Shown here: piece by piece, positions 37,714 to 49,905 of the stretch
Layout: each line of letters starts with the position of its first letter
Position numbering within the stretch: position 1 is the first letter of the stretch
NCBI GenBank assembly: GCA_032718565.1
Contig: JAVGVS010000494.1
Coordinates: 199,952 to 263,951 of the forward strand
Direction of reading: 5' to 3'
DNA length: 64,000 bases
From: Distichodus sexfasciatus
Lineage: Eukaryota; Chordata; Actinopteri; Characiformes; Distichodontidae
Notes under the pieces: model-generated
Database searches by the model: none
The model's input: only the letters and a program-made list of their open reading frames with translations
What the model was told of the DNA's origin: nothing
Translations under genes and position numbers: made by a program

Positions 37714-39484
37714 GTAGACAGAAAGACGAGACGACGTGGCTCCAGTTTTAACAGCGCACTGAACAAAGAACAAGGATTCTGATTCTAAGAACAATTCTCT
37801 GATTCTACTTTGTTATTTATCGCCCAATAACATCGGGTACAATCTGCTAATCCGCCACGCCTACTGATAAAATCAGAACATTCCAGAACTACTGCTGATA
37901 CATTTTAATATGCCTGAATGTGAATTTATTGCGCCTACAACAAAGTCAACCTCATGTTTCTCTCTCTATTGCTTCAGAAGGTGGGCTTTCTACAGCTGAC
38001 CAATCCTCACAACATGGTTGCTGCTTTTTAAACAGCTCCGCCTTATCATCTCTTCTGTCAAAACCTATAAATTCTGAAATGCTTTTTTGAACCCACTTAT
38101 AAATTCTTCATCACATCTACTTCCACGAATCGTGGGAGACCATCGCCGGGCCACGCAGCTGCACCAGGGCAATACAAGTACATAGGGCTGGGGCAATTAC
38201 TCAAAATCAATAGAAAAACCATCAATCAGATCCTTTTATCAGTCTAACCTTGCCAAAGTTGTTATTAGGATTGTTTTCTGACTTTTATTAGCTTGGCAGA
38301 AAGTTCCAGAATTCTCCGTCCACAGCAGCGGGAGTTCCGCGGGTCAAGAACAATATATTAAAAAGTTGCAAAAGTTAAAAAAGTTATTGAAAATTGAGCT
38401 AATATGTTGAATTAATCGTGATACTGATTTGAGGTCATGTCGTCCATCTGTGAGAACTGTTTTTTTGGAGGGGATGAGACGGGAGGAGGCTTCCTCTCTT
38501 CCTCCTGCTCCTCTTCATCCCTCTCTCTCCCTCTAATTGAAAGGTGGAGGACGTGGGAGCCGCTACCGGACGGAGAGTTGTCATCGTTTGCGTCGATTGG
38601 CCACCCTCGCTTATCAGCAGGAGCATTTGTCAGCGTCAGATGATTTATTTAGCAGTACTACTGGAGATTGGCCGAGTTCGGAAAAAAGGTGGGGGTGATG
38701 TTAGGTGGTTGGGGGTGCGGATCGTGGGGGTAAACGTTAAATCAGGTTACAGATCCAGAGAGACGGGACATGAGGTGCGACGCTGCAGAGACGAAGGTTA
38801 AACGTTGAGCGTTTTTTCAAAACGCATTTATGGAATTACTACATTATTACTGACCTCTCAGTTCATTTGTTAAAGCCTCGATACACACAAAACAAGCCTT
38901 CTTAGGAGATGAGAGAGAGAGAGAGAGATGGGGAGAGAGAGAGGGAAAGAGAAAGACAGAGAGAAGGAGAGAGAGAGAGGGATGGAGGGATGTGTATGTA
39001 TTGAATGCAGGGTTGTATTTTAAAAAGAGCAAAATGTATTTTGTTAAACACCAAAAATCTATTAAAAAGTCGAGGCAAGAAACTTTTTGGTTTGTGTGTA
39101 GCAGGTGGTGTTGGTCTGTGTGTGTGTGTGTGTGTGTCTGTGTGGAAGGCGGAAGCCCAATTATAGTTGGTGTGAGACTGACAGAATTCAGCTGATAGAG
39201 GAAACACACACCTACACTCCATCCGAGAGGAATCTCAGCCGTGCCATCAACACACACACACACACACATTACAGAGGCCCCTTTTAGCACGCAGACATCA
39301 CAGGAGGCTCTGCTTACACACACACACACACACACACACACGGATCACAAGAACACCTCGACTCAGCTTCCTCACTGGCACACACTTCTCCATTTCACTT
39401 TTATATCTCTGTCATTATTCACTCTATTACCTAATAATACTAATTTTGGTGCCGGGAGTGACCACGATTAGTGGTGTATCTATA
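37714..39484. other. non-coding, minor MITE and microsatellites
   Basis: 38420-38640 is unique and GC-richer. A GA tract lies at 38905-38995. (TG)n at 39115-39138 and (CA)n at 39249-39268 and 39316-39341. No gene recognised. Confidence 0.45.
38186..38425. mobile_element. small TAGGGCTGG-type MITE (decayed)
   Basis: Begins TAGGGCTGGGGCAATTACTC with CAAAATCAAT. The right side has GAATTAATCGTGATACTGAT near 38410, related to the family copy at 60446-60633. The right end is not preserved. Confidence 0.4.
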
Positions 39485-39485
39485 C

Positions 39486-39672
39486 TAGAGATGCATGATA
39501 ATATCGTAACTGGCTGATAATTGCTTTTTTTAAGTCATCAGCATCAGACCGATATTTATATTAGCCTGATATTTTAGGAAACATTTACTGCATGTCAGAA
39601 AGGTAGCACTTATGCCAGGCGTGTCCAGAGTCCGAGGTGGTCTTATACTGCCCACGCCTGGCCTAAAAATGT
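39486..39672 (+). mobile_element. hAT-like MITE, family 1, copy 3, truncated
   Basis: Starts TAGAGATGCATGATAATATC and follows copies 2 and 4 (TTTAAGTCATCAGCATCAGA, GTCAGAAAGGTAGCACTTAT, CCAGGCGTGTCCAGAGTCCG). Similarity stops near 39672, so about three quarters of the element is missing. Confidence 0.75.
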
Positions 39673-39679
39673 TCTGGAG

Positions 39680-40807
39680 AATGACTCCTGACCACGGGGC
39701 CAATCCCCACTGAAAGTTACATTATCAGCAGCCCCATGACCTCTGCAGATATGAGCCATCCGTGGCAGTTTTTTGCTGTGTTTGGTTACTTTGCACCTTG
39801 TCTTTTATGAGTACCTCAATGGTATATTTTTACCGAAGTTCAGATTCTGTACCGACTCCCTTACCAAAAGTAACACCGTCCCGAGTTGAAAATTGTGCGT
39901 TAGCTTTTTTAAACACTTCTGCCTGTTTGACTTTTCCATGACTTTTACACCTCGAGTTTATTTCAGATGTCGCACTTTCCTCATGAAAAACTAAATTCAC
40001 TTAATCGAGGCGTAGACGATCAAGGGAGGAAAAGGAAGCGCTTGATGATGACGCTTCTACATAATTCTTCATTCACATGGAGAGGACCAATGTGAAACAA
40101 CACTCTTCTCGCTTTTTTCCCCCAAACTTACAGACCAGACCTCCCCAGAGGAAAGGTGCGTCTTTTGAAGCGGTGAAGCGTGAAAGATTTTATTTTCTTG
40201 GCGAGGCCATGTGAAGCGTTGGCCCCACTGCACGCTCGCAATTATACCGTTCTCAAGGTTAAAAGTAGACAGAGGAGGAAAGAAGAAAGCGTCTCGATAT
40301 TTTAAAAACCGTGCTTTGTTTACGTTGGAGAGTTACTCATACGCGGGAGACGGCGCCGGCGGAATGCAAATGCATCGTCAGTTTCTATTCAGGGGCCGGC
40401 ACGACGTAAGATAAAAGACAAGGTTTTAAATCCCCACAGCTGTCGCGATACGGATTTTGAAATATAATCAAATTATGTCAAAAAGACGCCGCTTTCTTAT
40501 GCTCCAACTGGGCTGAGCGGCGTCTCAAGCAGCAATTTGCCGGTATGAAATTCTCACCGTATGATAACGTGAAGCAAAAACATCACGGTATTGCAAGTAC
40601 AGCTCTGAAATTTATGTAAAAATGTTTGGGTAAAGAAGAACGTCTTCAAATTAAACAGAATTTTTTTTTTTTTTAAACAACATACAGAATATTTTGAAGA
40701 TTAGTAAAAGTAATTAATAAACTAATAAATAACTGACATATTTTGGAAACTTTCTAAACATTTCTAATTTAGTCCAAATGATGTAGAAAGTGTATATAAG
40801 GTACATA
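39680..40807. other. unique non-coding stretch
   Basis: 39960-40540 is repeat-poor with moderate GC. No splice-bounded exon or protein family is recognised. Candidate regulatory DNA only by its lack of repeats. Confidence 0.4.
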
Positions 40808-41430
40808 TGTGACCCTCCCTGACAAAACCAGTCGCTTGTCGCAAATTGTCAAAATTATGTTTTCATGAAATGGCATAAATCAAGCTTCAAAACCATACCT
40901 ATATCGAATGAATCGGACGACACATGACTGAGATATCAACATTCAAAGGAGTCACGCCAAGTGAGAAACGGAGAAATCTGCCTTTTGAAGTTGGGACTAT
41001 CGCCGTAGCACTACAGACGCTTTTGGTGAGGTCGTGGCTACGGGGTTTGTATTTCTTACAGTAGCCTGCGCTGCATTTATAGGCCACACGGATAGCCTAC
41101 CCGCGCGTAGGGTTAACTGAACTCGGGAGACGGTTACGGATTCTCGGAGAAATATCTTCACGCTTAGTCAACCAGTGGATTTACCGTGAAATATTGAAGT
41201 AGAGCGGTCAAAACAGTAAAACTTTAACACTGTGAAAGTCACGTTTTTAGGATGGAAAGGGTAAGTTTTTCAGCCAAATTTATTCACAACAGTACAGTAT
41301 AGACCTTCCACTGTTTCAAAACACTACAAACTAAAAATCCAAGATTTTACCCCACGCAACATAAACGCCGATTTTTCTCAGGAAACCTCCTGCTATGCAT
41401 GTTTTACTGGTTTTGCCGTGGAGGGTCACA
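40808..41430 (-). mobile_element. unclassified 0.6-kb inverted-repeat element, copy 3
   Basis: Ends TGTGACCCTCCCTGACAAAA and TGGTTTTGCCGTGGAGGGTC with CACA. The interior is the reverse complement of copies 1 and 2 (for example AGACCTTCCACTGTTTCAAA and ACGTTTTTAGGATGGAAAGG). With 623 bp it is the longest copy. Confidence 0.82.
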
Positions 41431-41814
41431 TATTCCATACTCACAGACTACTGCTGCTACGTACTACTAAGAATAATATTAAATAATTCTCTAATGTTAT
41501 TTAATGTTGATACACACATACAGTACATAACTGGGAGAGAGCAGCTCAACCAAGCGTGTCCGTTCGTGTGAGCGCTTTTATGCTTACACACGCCAATAAA
41601 TCTTTATTACAGACAAAAAAGGAAACATTAATTGCAGAGAAAAAGCCTTTTCTCCGTGGCTGCGCAATTTTACACTAAAAACGCGCCGGCACGCGCTCGT
41701 ATGAAACGCCATAGACTTTAGTGACTAAACGGCACAAATAAGATGATGGTTGAGGCAAAATCCACAAACGGAGGCACACTGAGGCAAATTTCACTTTAAA
41801 ACGTGTCTCGTTGT

Positions 41815-41990
41815 GGGGCGACATGGTGGCAAAGTGGTTAGCGCTGCTGCCTCACAGCCGAGAAGGTCCTGGGTTCAATCCCTGGGTCAAACATAGGACC
41901 TTTCTGTAGAGTTTGCATGCTTTCCGGGTGTTTCCTCCGGGTGAACTAGTTTCCTCCCACAGTCCAAAAGCATGCAATATAGGTTATTTA
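41815..41990 (+). mobile_element. 5' part of tRNA-derived fish SINE
   Basis: GGGGCGACATGGTGGCAAAG with TGGTTAGCGCTGCTGCC (box A region) and GGGTTCAATCCCTGGG (box B) form a tRNA-like head. It continues with GTAGAGTTTGCATGC and TCCTCCCACAGTCCAAAAGC. Same family as 13195-13515; the 3' half is missing. Confidence 0.8.
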
Positions 41991-43842
41991 CACCTCTAAA
42001 TGTCTGTATGTGAATGGGGTGATTGTGTCTCAGTTTGTTCTGACATGCACTTGTTCGAGCAAGCGGAAAAGCAAGGCACGGGAGCAGTGTCTGGGCGGTA
42101 TCCCTTAACCCTGAAAGCAGGAAGCCAGGTCAGCGCACGGAGCCCTCGCCCGGTTGCCGCGTTGTTTATCTTTGCTCTGGCCTTTTGAGCGATACGATGA
42201 TGGTAGACATGGCGCTGGCCAAGTGCCAGCAGCACAACTTTGTTAAACATCTCAGCCATTTCACTGCGACACGATTGCCGGAAGCACAACCACCATGTTA
42301 AAAAAGATGGCTTTGACCACCATTACACGTTTTTATCCCAAACTTTTGATTTCTGTTGCAGGGGTTTTGTTGGAAAATGTGTAAAAAGGCTAAGCGGGGG
42401 GAAGAGAGAGGAGGAGGAGGAGGAGGAGGAGAAGAAGATCCGTCCTCAAGCCCTGAACATGCAATTTAGCCGTGCTTACCAACTAAAAGTACACAGGAGC
42501 AGACACACACACATACACATACACACACACACACACTCCTCACTCATCCATTAAGTCCCTGCCTTATTGATCCAAGGGAAAGGATGATAAATTTAGACTG
42601 GGATCAACACTGATTCCTTTACAAGCATTAACAGCTTGATCTTCTGACCTTACACACACACACACACACACACACAATTACGTTTGAAATATTTTTAACA
42701 TTTATTTTGTATTTTTAGGACAATGAGGTTCTCACAACTACCTACATTACTCTTGTAAAACACACACACACACACACGGTTGTTTCCGGCTCGGGTGGTT
42801 CCTTTGGGAGTGAAGTGATTATCTCTGAGTGTCTCAGTGTCACTGACCGCTACCTCTCACACACACACACACACACACACACCCACCACCACATCAAGAC
42901 TGATGAGGCTGTAATAATAATAATAATAATACTCCCCATTGCTGCGGGGAGATATGCTGGATGCTGGAACAGCCTGGTCGCCATGTCTTGACCTTGGTCA
43001 TCATAAGAGCAGATGCAAAAATATAACACACACACACTGCATTAACGCATCGTTGGCATCAACAGCTCTAGTCAAGGTCACATCTACGTGTACAGGTCCA
43101 TGGTTACACCCCTCGTTAAAACTAACTTTGACTTGGAACCTTAATCCTATTCATAATCACAGAAAACAGACCTGAAACACTCCTAATAACATATTCATGC
43201 ATGAACTTGTGCTGACACATAAGACCTGCTAATAATTGCCTCTACCATTACCACACTTTTTGGCCAGTCCACAAAGTATGGGGTGCAGGAACAAAGTTGA
43301 GCTCCATGTCCCTGGCAGGTGCCGCTGTGGGGAAGCCTGGGGCTGCTGCCGCCGCTTATTTTTGACTGATGGCTGGCCAAAATGTGCTGGCTGTTCCTAC
43401 TTCTATGACGTGGTCACAATTCATAACACAGCAAATGTGCAGAGAAAAGAGCTGCCCACGCCTCATTAATAACAATAACTGGGGACGGAACGCTCCTAGC
43501 ATTTAGCTGAATTACATGCAATTGATTTGTGTTATTCTGCATTTTTTTTGCAGCTTGTACTTGCAGCTAATAAAGAAAACAAGAACTGAGAAAAAGTTAA
43601 TTATAGTTTTATATTTTTGATGCTGATTTTCACCATCTCAGACCTGTGTTTTTGCTGTTGCTTTCACAGAAAACACCTTCAGGGAAGGCTTCATCCAAAA
43701 TTCACAAATCCCACTCAGTCCACATTCATAAGCAGCAAAATTCCGTACAACAACGTCAGATACTCTACTCAACTGTATATATGAATTACAGTCATAAATA
43801 TTTGGCTTTTTAAAAAACTATAAATATTAAGAATATAATAAC
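41990..43842. other. non-coding, microsatellites
   Basis: A (GGA)n run at 42410-42430. CA runs at 42505-42536, 42653-42676, 42759-42777 and 42858-42882. An AAT run at 42913-42930. The overlapping open frames on both strands at 42000-42550 have no recognised domain. Confidence 0.45.
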
Positions 43843-44724
43843 TAGAGATGCACGATAATATCAGAATCGTACTGGAATTGGTAGCAGGCGAATGGAGCTG
43901 CTCGCCTTGATCTGAAGGTTCAAATCCCAGACCTTTTAAAGTTGTATGAACTGGGTAAAAAGTAATAAGCAAGACACCCACTCCAAGCACTTCTCCCCAG
44001 CGCTGTCTCGTTAGCTGGCCACTGTGCTGCCATGGATGGGTCAAATGCAGAGGTCACGTTTGGTTGTGGTGCATTGTGTGTTATGGTGTGTTCACAATGA
44101 CAATCACTCACTTTCACTTAACTAAAGAATCCATTAATTGCTTTTTTTATGTCATCAGTATCGGACCGATGCTTGGATTTGCCTGATATTTCCAACTGAT
44201 ATTTTATAATGCATTTATAGTACGTCAGAAAGGTAGCGCTTGTGCCAGGCATGTCCAAAGTCCGTGGTGGGATTTATACGTCCTAGACCTTCTGTCTTAA
44301 AATGTATGGCATTATTTTGTGTCAAAATTCTGAGCATGCAATGGAACGTTCAGGCAAGCAAAATCTCTTGTCTTTCACGCCAACTCTGCCTGCAACATTT
44401 TAACTAACCAAATTGCATGCTTACCATTCTATGAATGAACCCCGCACATGGGCTGCTCCCTTTTTCTTTAAATGTTGTGCACTAAGCTGGAAATGATTCA
44501 CCTTCGCTCGACTTTGCTTTCACGCTCGCTAGACTTAGCGCTGTGTTAGAAATGTCAAAGTTATGAAGTATTTTTGTCCCAAAAATTCGGTGTTAACACA
44601 GTGAAACCTTAAGTGCTAAAATATTTTGTCTTTACGCCTCATTTATCAGTACCAGCAGAGATATACTTTACGAAAAATATTTCTATATTAGCATCGTACA
44701 ATTATTTCATATCGTGCATACCTA
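43843..44724 (+). mobile_element. hAT-like MITE, family 1, copy 4, carrying a SINE
   Basis: Ends TAGAGATGCACGATAATATC and (minus strand) TAGGTATGCACGATATGAAA. Flanks ATAATAAC (43835-43842) and ATCACAAC (44725-44732) agree at 6/8 positions. The interior right of 44128 matches copy 2 (GTCAGAAAGGTAGCGCTTGT, CTTCTGTCTTAAAATGTATG). Shortly after the left end it is interrupted by a SINE. Confidence 0.75.
43868..44128 (+). mobile_element. tRNA-derived SINE nested in hAT MITE
   Basis: A tRNA-like head has GGTAGCAGGCGAATGG (box A-like) and GGTTCAAATCC (43917-43927, box B). It is followed by a body with CAAGCACTTCTCCCCAGCGC, TGGCCACTGTGCTGCC and a tail ACTCACTTTCACTTAA. The body wording matches the SINE at 58790-58955 (CAAGCACTGCTCCCCGG). 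The host MITE continues on both sides. Confidence 0.75.
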
Positions 44725-44732
44725 ATCACAAC

Positions 44733-46756
44733 ACTATCATCCATATTAAACTACAGACATTCCCCAGGAGAAAATCCCTGTTTCTGTGTTAAATTTTCTG
44801 ATTTTAAGAGAGTGAGTGCCCCAGTGCCTGAGTTACGATGGCGGAAGCACTGAGACACGTCAGCCTTCAGCACCTCAATTCTCGCTTTCCTCACCAAAAA
44901 AGTGATGAAAATTAGGCAGCACGGTGACAGCTTCCTTCACTCCGGCGGTTATACATCAGCACGACTCGAGCTGCATCTCAAATTCCCCAAACACATGCAA
45001 AAACCATAACAACTTAAAGTAAAATAAACTTACTGGTTCTGTATATTTGGTAATATTCTCTGGAGATATTTTTGTAAAATAGCTTAAAAATATGTTTATT
45101 AGTTAATGAGTTATAAATCAGGTCTTTACTTTAGTCTGGTACAAATCAGGCTAAATAAAGACATCAACTGAATAACAGTCAAAGTCAAACTTGTCATCTC
45201 TATACTGTAAGCAAGGGAGTAGACGGTGTGGCTCCAGTTTTATGTAACAGTACACAAATAAATAAAAACATATATAAAATAAGGCAATATATTCATTCAT
45301 TCATTATTCAAAACACGAACCGCCAACAATAAAAAAACATTCAGAAGAATTTATATATATACAAAATACTCTAAAAATAAGAATGAAACAAATATCAGAA
45401 TTTTGTGAAAAATGACAATAAGGTAGAACTGGAATAATACCCAACAGAATATAATGGATGGTTAATATTATCAATACTAGAAATATTGTTGATACTGAAA
45501 TTGTAAAATAAATCTGTAAATTTCTCTGTAATGGCCTGCTGGAATTATTTTTTAATAATGGAAATAAAGAACATTATCATTTTCCATAATGGACTACTGG
45601 AATCATTTTTTAAAAATAGAAATAATGCAATACTGAAATTCTTTTGAAGAGTGGAATTAAACAACGGGAATATCTTAAAAAACAGAGAGCTAGAATTATA
45701 TTTTAGTAATATAAATAAAGGGAGAGGTTAATACAACTGACTGTAACTAAACTGTATATGTTTCCTGCAAGTACAAATCTATAGATTAAAAGTGCAAACT
45801 GCAGCCCATGATCTCACATGTGTCCATGTGTTCAACAAAGACAGGCTTTTACCAGCTTTTACGCTCGTAACAAAATGCCACGCGATGCCGGGTTCGTATG
45901 TTTTAAAAAAAGTGGGGCCAGCAACAATTAAAACAACAGCAGCGCCGTATGTACACAGCGCTCAAAACGCAGGAACAATATAGGTTTGGCGCAGAGCTAA
46001 AAGCTGTATTGCCTGCCACAAAATGCCAGAAATGACATTTAAATCTCAACATTTTAAAAAATATATTAATAGACACAGAACTGAGAATGTTCAGACATAG
46101 TTGTACATCCAGCATTCTAATACATGGATTACTTAATTCTCGGATAAAAATTATTCTTTATTTTAGGCACATTCAGATAATTTTATTTAAAGTGAAAATC
46201 ACTGAAAAATACATCACCATATATTTAAGACATATTAGATTACACAAAATGTCTTGGATATATCTATAGTTTTACATTCAAAGCATTCTGGCGTTATGGT
46301 TTGAATCCCATTTTTCATTTAAAACAAGGTTCAATTTTGCCATTTTTAACTCTAACCTGTACATTGTATATTGTATTGTTTACATTATATATTTTGTATT
46401 TGATTTTTTATACAATATAATACACTTTAGCGCTGTATAGTGATCTATGTCATAGCAATTATCATGTCAGTTCCATTGTATCTATATTGTCTATATTAAG
46501 GTTAATGCAAATTGCAGCATAATGATAATATAAGGTTAATGATAAGTATATAGGACTGCTAGCTTAAGCATTACTTTTAGGGTTGCGACCAAAAATAAAA
46601 ATAAAAGAAAAATATTTCCTACTTTTTAGATGTTCTGACATTAAGGTTAATAAGAGTTCCAATTATTAATTCAGTTAAACATTTAGTTAAAACTATAATT
46701 TTTATTGTTTTATTTATTTTATTTATTTTAATGCCTACATTAAGCGCTTGATTATA
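44733..46756. other. AT-rich non-coding stretch
   Basis: No gene recognised. 45780-46010 is less AT-rich and unique. Several runs of TTTTTAATAATGGAAATAA-like words at 45480-45720 suggest an old degenerate repeat. Confidence 0.4.
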
Positions 46757-47422
46757 AGGTATGTGAGGATGGGAACAATGGATTTGAGAAGAGGTAAAAT
46801 CTGACCCCTTTTTCCAAAAAAACCTGTTGGTTTCAAAAAGAAAGCCATTGATGCTTTCTTTTTAATGTTAATGTCTCTGACGAAATATCAGAACTATTTA
46901 TTTTTAACTTACAAAATTAAAAAATAGGATTTGATTCACTAGTTAAGTTTCTGAGAAGAATCTTTTAAACCCTTCATTTACTGTAGGGAGTTGTTAGGGC
47001 TGGACAATTAATCAAAATTGATTTAAAAACCAATATTCAGAACCTCTAATCAACGTAAACCTCTCCATGTTGGTTACTTTGTTTTTGAAAAATTCTGTTA
47101 ATACTTTCCCCAGTTTATGTTCCTTAAAAAAACACCAGTCCAAACCTTTACTACATCTGTGTGTTTCCTACAGTTATTTTTACAAATCCCAAAAAATAAA
47201 GATACCACCAGTCATACAGAAAAAGCAAAAATCCCTCGCTTTTAATAGTAGTATATTTATGCAAACTTAATAGGAAGTCCACAGAACAACAAAAACACAA
47301 ATATAATTGCGAATCGATATAAAGGTAAAACATCAGATTGACTGTGATATTAAAATGAGTTTCATCCAGACCTTCTTTCAGCAACGCCACGATTTTTCTC
47401 TTAATTTCCATACAAATATACT

Positions 47423-47694
47423 GGCCTGTACAGAATGAGGATCATGAGAGGAGAACTTCATGGTCAGATGATGGAGGCATTGAAGATCATGACTTTTCAT
47501 GGACCGCTACTAGTGGTCCGGAGGCTGCATGTCCTGGGTAACGTGATGGACGGCACTGGCTGATGCACGCAGCATCCCTACTACCGTGGCAGGATGTGGT
47601 ACTTCCGGCCCGGAGAGTACCGCAGCTTCAGGGACATGTGTACGGAGGCATGAGGTTCATGAGCATGAGGCGCATCATGGACTCCTGGTACTAA
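47423..47694 (+). pseudogene. crygm: exon 3 remnant (second Greek-key domain) of crystallin pseudogene
   Basis: In successive frames it reads RMRIM-, GRMWYFRPGEYRSFRDM and GGMRFMSMRRIMDSWY, the C-terminal domain of fish gamma-M crystallins. Frame breaks fall near 47440-47460, 47500-47570 and 47638. There is no acceptor site at its left edge. Similarity to the minus-strand exon 3 is high at the 3' half and in the 3' UTR. Confidence 0.85.
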
Positions 47695-47723
47695 AAACAT
47701 TGTACACTTCACATAGAAGTTGC

Positions 47724-47729
47724 AATAAA
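47724..47729 (+). terminator. poly(A) signal AATAAA of crystallin pseudogene
   Basis: AATAAA 30 bp after the stop, in a 3' UTR (CATAGAAGTTGCAATAAAGT) shared with the minus-strand gene. Confidence 0.75.
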
Positions 47730-47820
47730 GTCTTTTAAAATATATACACAGTGTACCACTCTCTCTTTTCTTCTCTCAAAAGTTACATAAAGTCACATTA
47801 ATACCAAACTAAATGACACT

Positions 47821-49780
47821 TGTGCTGTGCCAATATCAGATTGGCATCAGGTTCATGAGCACAGGTACAAACACACATTATTTTAAATAAAATACTTTAA
47901 AAAATCAATGCATTGTTCGATTCTTTTCGAGAGATAATAAAAGTAAGAGGAAGAAAAGTGGTGTAAACAGGATTGAGATGTGTTCAGTGAGGGTCTGAGG
48001 GCACAGGAACAGCGTTGGACTGCTGCGTGAAAAAGGTGAAGGAAAGCCGTCTCAAACCCCCATGTATTTAATGGGAGAGAAAACCAATGGGTTCTTATAG
48101 AAAAGATAAACGACAGAAAAAGGATGAAAAAGACGAGTGTGGGTTATACGATACAAATATGCAAAAAGGCCCATGGACCCTCGAATCACATTGAATTTGG
48201 TGGCTTTATGAAGAACATGAAGCGTCAAAATTTGGGTTCCATGTTAGTCTATGGGGAAAAATGTACAAATAATGGACAGAACTTGTGAACGAGTGCATGT
48301 ATCAAAAACGTGTATGTAAGCACCCCACACCGCTATAGGCTACACGTTTTAGAGGTGAAATGAAGTTTCTAGCACAAAAAACGTAGAAATAATAATAATG
48401 AATAATAATGAATCTATTCTCACACATAGATTCTCTTTATTTGCCAGCAAAAGACGACTCGTACGGTACTCTCATGAAGGAACACTAATCAATAACACTG
48501 TCACCAGCTGACCTGTAAACTTACTACATAAAGAGGCTTCTCTACATTTTCCAGTTGAAAAGCTCTTATTTATCACCGTTCACAAAGAGCAGTACTAAAA
48601 CTATGATGCTGCTTTCAGCACAGACATCTTTGCAAGAATTCAAAGTAGACAATGGCATTGTGACAGAGCACAGGAAAGCCGTGATGCAACACATGTCGGG
48701 AGAAGAGGAGCAGAAATCAAGGACGGCTCTACAAGACTCAATGCCAAGCTCACAAAAGATGTGAGCTACACCACATGGGATGAAGCTGAACAGAAAACAG
48801 AAACCGCTGGAATGCTCCTGCTGTCCGATCTGTCAAAGAAGCCGGTGGAACAAAGAGGATACAAGAAGTCCTTTATGTCAACTACAGCTCCTACAGTTCT
48901 CCTCTTCCACACTGACGTCATTTTCTTCACTGTAGAGTTACATGCTATGGTGTGTAGGCTGCTTGTCCAGCTCCCTTATTGTGTTTTAGAAGGCGCTGAT
49001 TGACTTCGAGGTAAGTTACATTGGTGTTTGTTTGATGCTGTTTAATGCCAACTTGCAGCCCACTGTGTAGTTTGGTGTGTTTAGTGTGTGGGCAGTATGT
49101 GGTACTGTGGTTCGTCTTTGTGGATAGTTCTTCAGTAAGTTTACCAAAAAGGATTCCTGTGCTTCATTAAGACTAAGCCTCGACTTTCTTTTGTTAAAAG
49201 TCCTCCGGATATTACCACGTAGACGAGTGAAGAGAAAACATTGCTACTGATACTGGCTTCACCCTAACACTCACTGTATTCTGCTGAAGAGACGTCCCAT
49301 AGCACTGCTGCCCGCGCATCATGGTCATCATCCTCTGACACTTTCAAACAACAAGGTTTCTGCATTTCCCTTTATCAGAATGCTTTTTAGAATCATGGGA
49401 CGATTTGGTCTTCCAGAATCGCCAACCGAATGCCATAAATGCACAGCGACGTTTTCTTTGGGTTCATCAGGATTTTGGCAGAAGTTGACACCAGGAAAAC
49501 GTTGCATGCAGCATTTATTTGACGGCTTCTGAATGCGCAGTCGACCGAATGCAAGCCGTGGACGCTCTGATTCACTCCAATGAGTAGAAAAACTGACGGT
49601 GTTCGGTCCATGCTCACCCGACACCACAAACGCCAGAACAACGCCAGATTCAGACGCTCTAAGTTGATTGGCTGGTCTGGTGAAGAGGACATACACACCA
49701 CACCTGACTGATACTCTCGATTCTTCCATTTTTCAATTCAGCTGAACTTGGCATTGAATTGTGACTTGCTTTTCGGTCCT
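47821..49780. other. spacer between inverted crystallin copies
   Basis: No recognised gene. Open frames at 48555-48764 and 48761-49003 (plus) and 49328-49729 (minus, two frames) lack family resemblance. A splice-bounded segment at 48936-49010 is listed separately. Confidence 0.4.
48936..49010 (+). other. candidate non-coding exon
   Basis: A long pyrimidine-rich stretch ends TTTTCTTCACTGTAG (AG at 48934-48935), and CTTCGAG/GTAAGT gives a strong donor at 49011. All three frames have a stop before the donor, so if real it is untranslated or carries a terminal stop. No partner exon found. Confidence 0.25.
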
Positions 49781-49789
49781 GGAGGGGTG

Positions 49790-49905
49790 TATCCTGGAGG
49801 TTTTCTATCATACTTGAGTTCAGAACATTGACATCTTGTGGGTTCAAATTCTACCTCCCTAAGCTGAACCCTTATCCAAAAGTTGCTATCAGGAGACTGA
49901 AAAAT
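49790..49905 (+). mobile_element. SINE head/body remnant
   Basis: GGGTTCAAATTCTACCTCC (box B-like) followed by TAAGCTGAACCCTTATCCAA and TGCTATCAGGAGACTG resembles the region after box B of the SINE at 59558-59751 (GGTTCGAATCC, CCCTTAACTCTAAGCTGCTC). The core and tail are missing. Confidence 0.4.

Larger units (their letters stand above)
46757..47820 (+). pseudogene. crygm: gamma-M crystallin pseudogene, exons 1 and 2 missing
   Basis: This plus-strand block is an inverted, rearranged copy of the minus-strand crystallin gene at 50.4-52.6 kb. In order it keeps upstream flank (GGATGGGAACAATGG, 46767-46781), a piece of 5' UTR (GTCTCTGACGAA), most of intron 1 (46884-47190, for example GTTGGTTACTTTGTTTTTGA), exon 3 (47423-47694), the poly(A) signal and about 90 bp of 3' flank. 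About 75 bp holding the start codon, MNMGR exon and first donor is gone, and exon 2 is replaced by 230 bp of unrelated DNA. Exon 3 still reads RIMDSWY and a stop at 47692-47694 at its end but carries several small indels. It cannot make a crystallin. Confidence 0.85.

Noticed and set aside
42000..42554. Overlapping frames on both strands, one with a glutamate run
   Set aside because: The glutamate run is a (GGA)n microsatellite; the rest shows no family resemblance.
48555..49003. Two plus-strand frames suggesting a small protein
   Set aside because: Overlapping frames with no known domain; only the splice-bounded part at 48936-49010 was kept as a weak candidate.
49328..49729. Overlapping 133- and 102-codon minus-strand frames
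   Set aside because: No recognisable family in either frame and no exon signals that fit; kept only as unexplained spacer.
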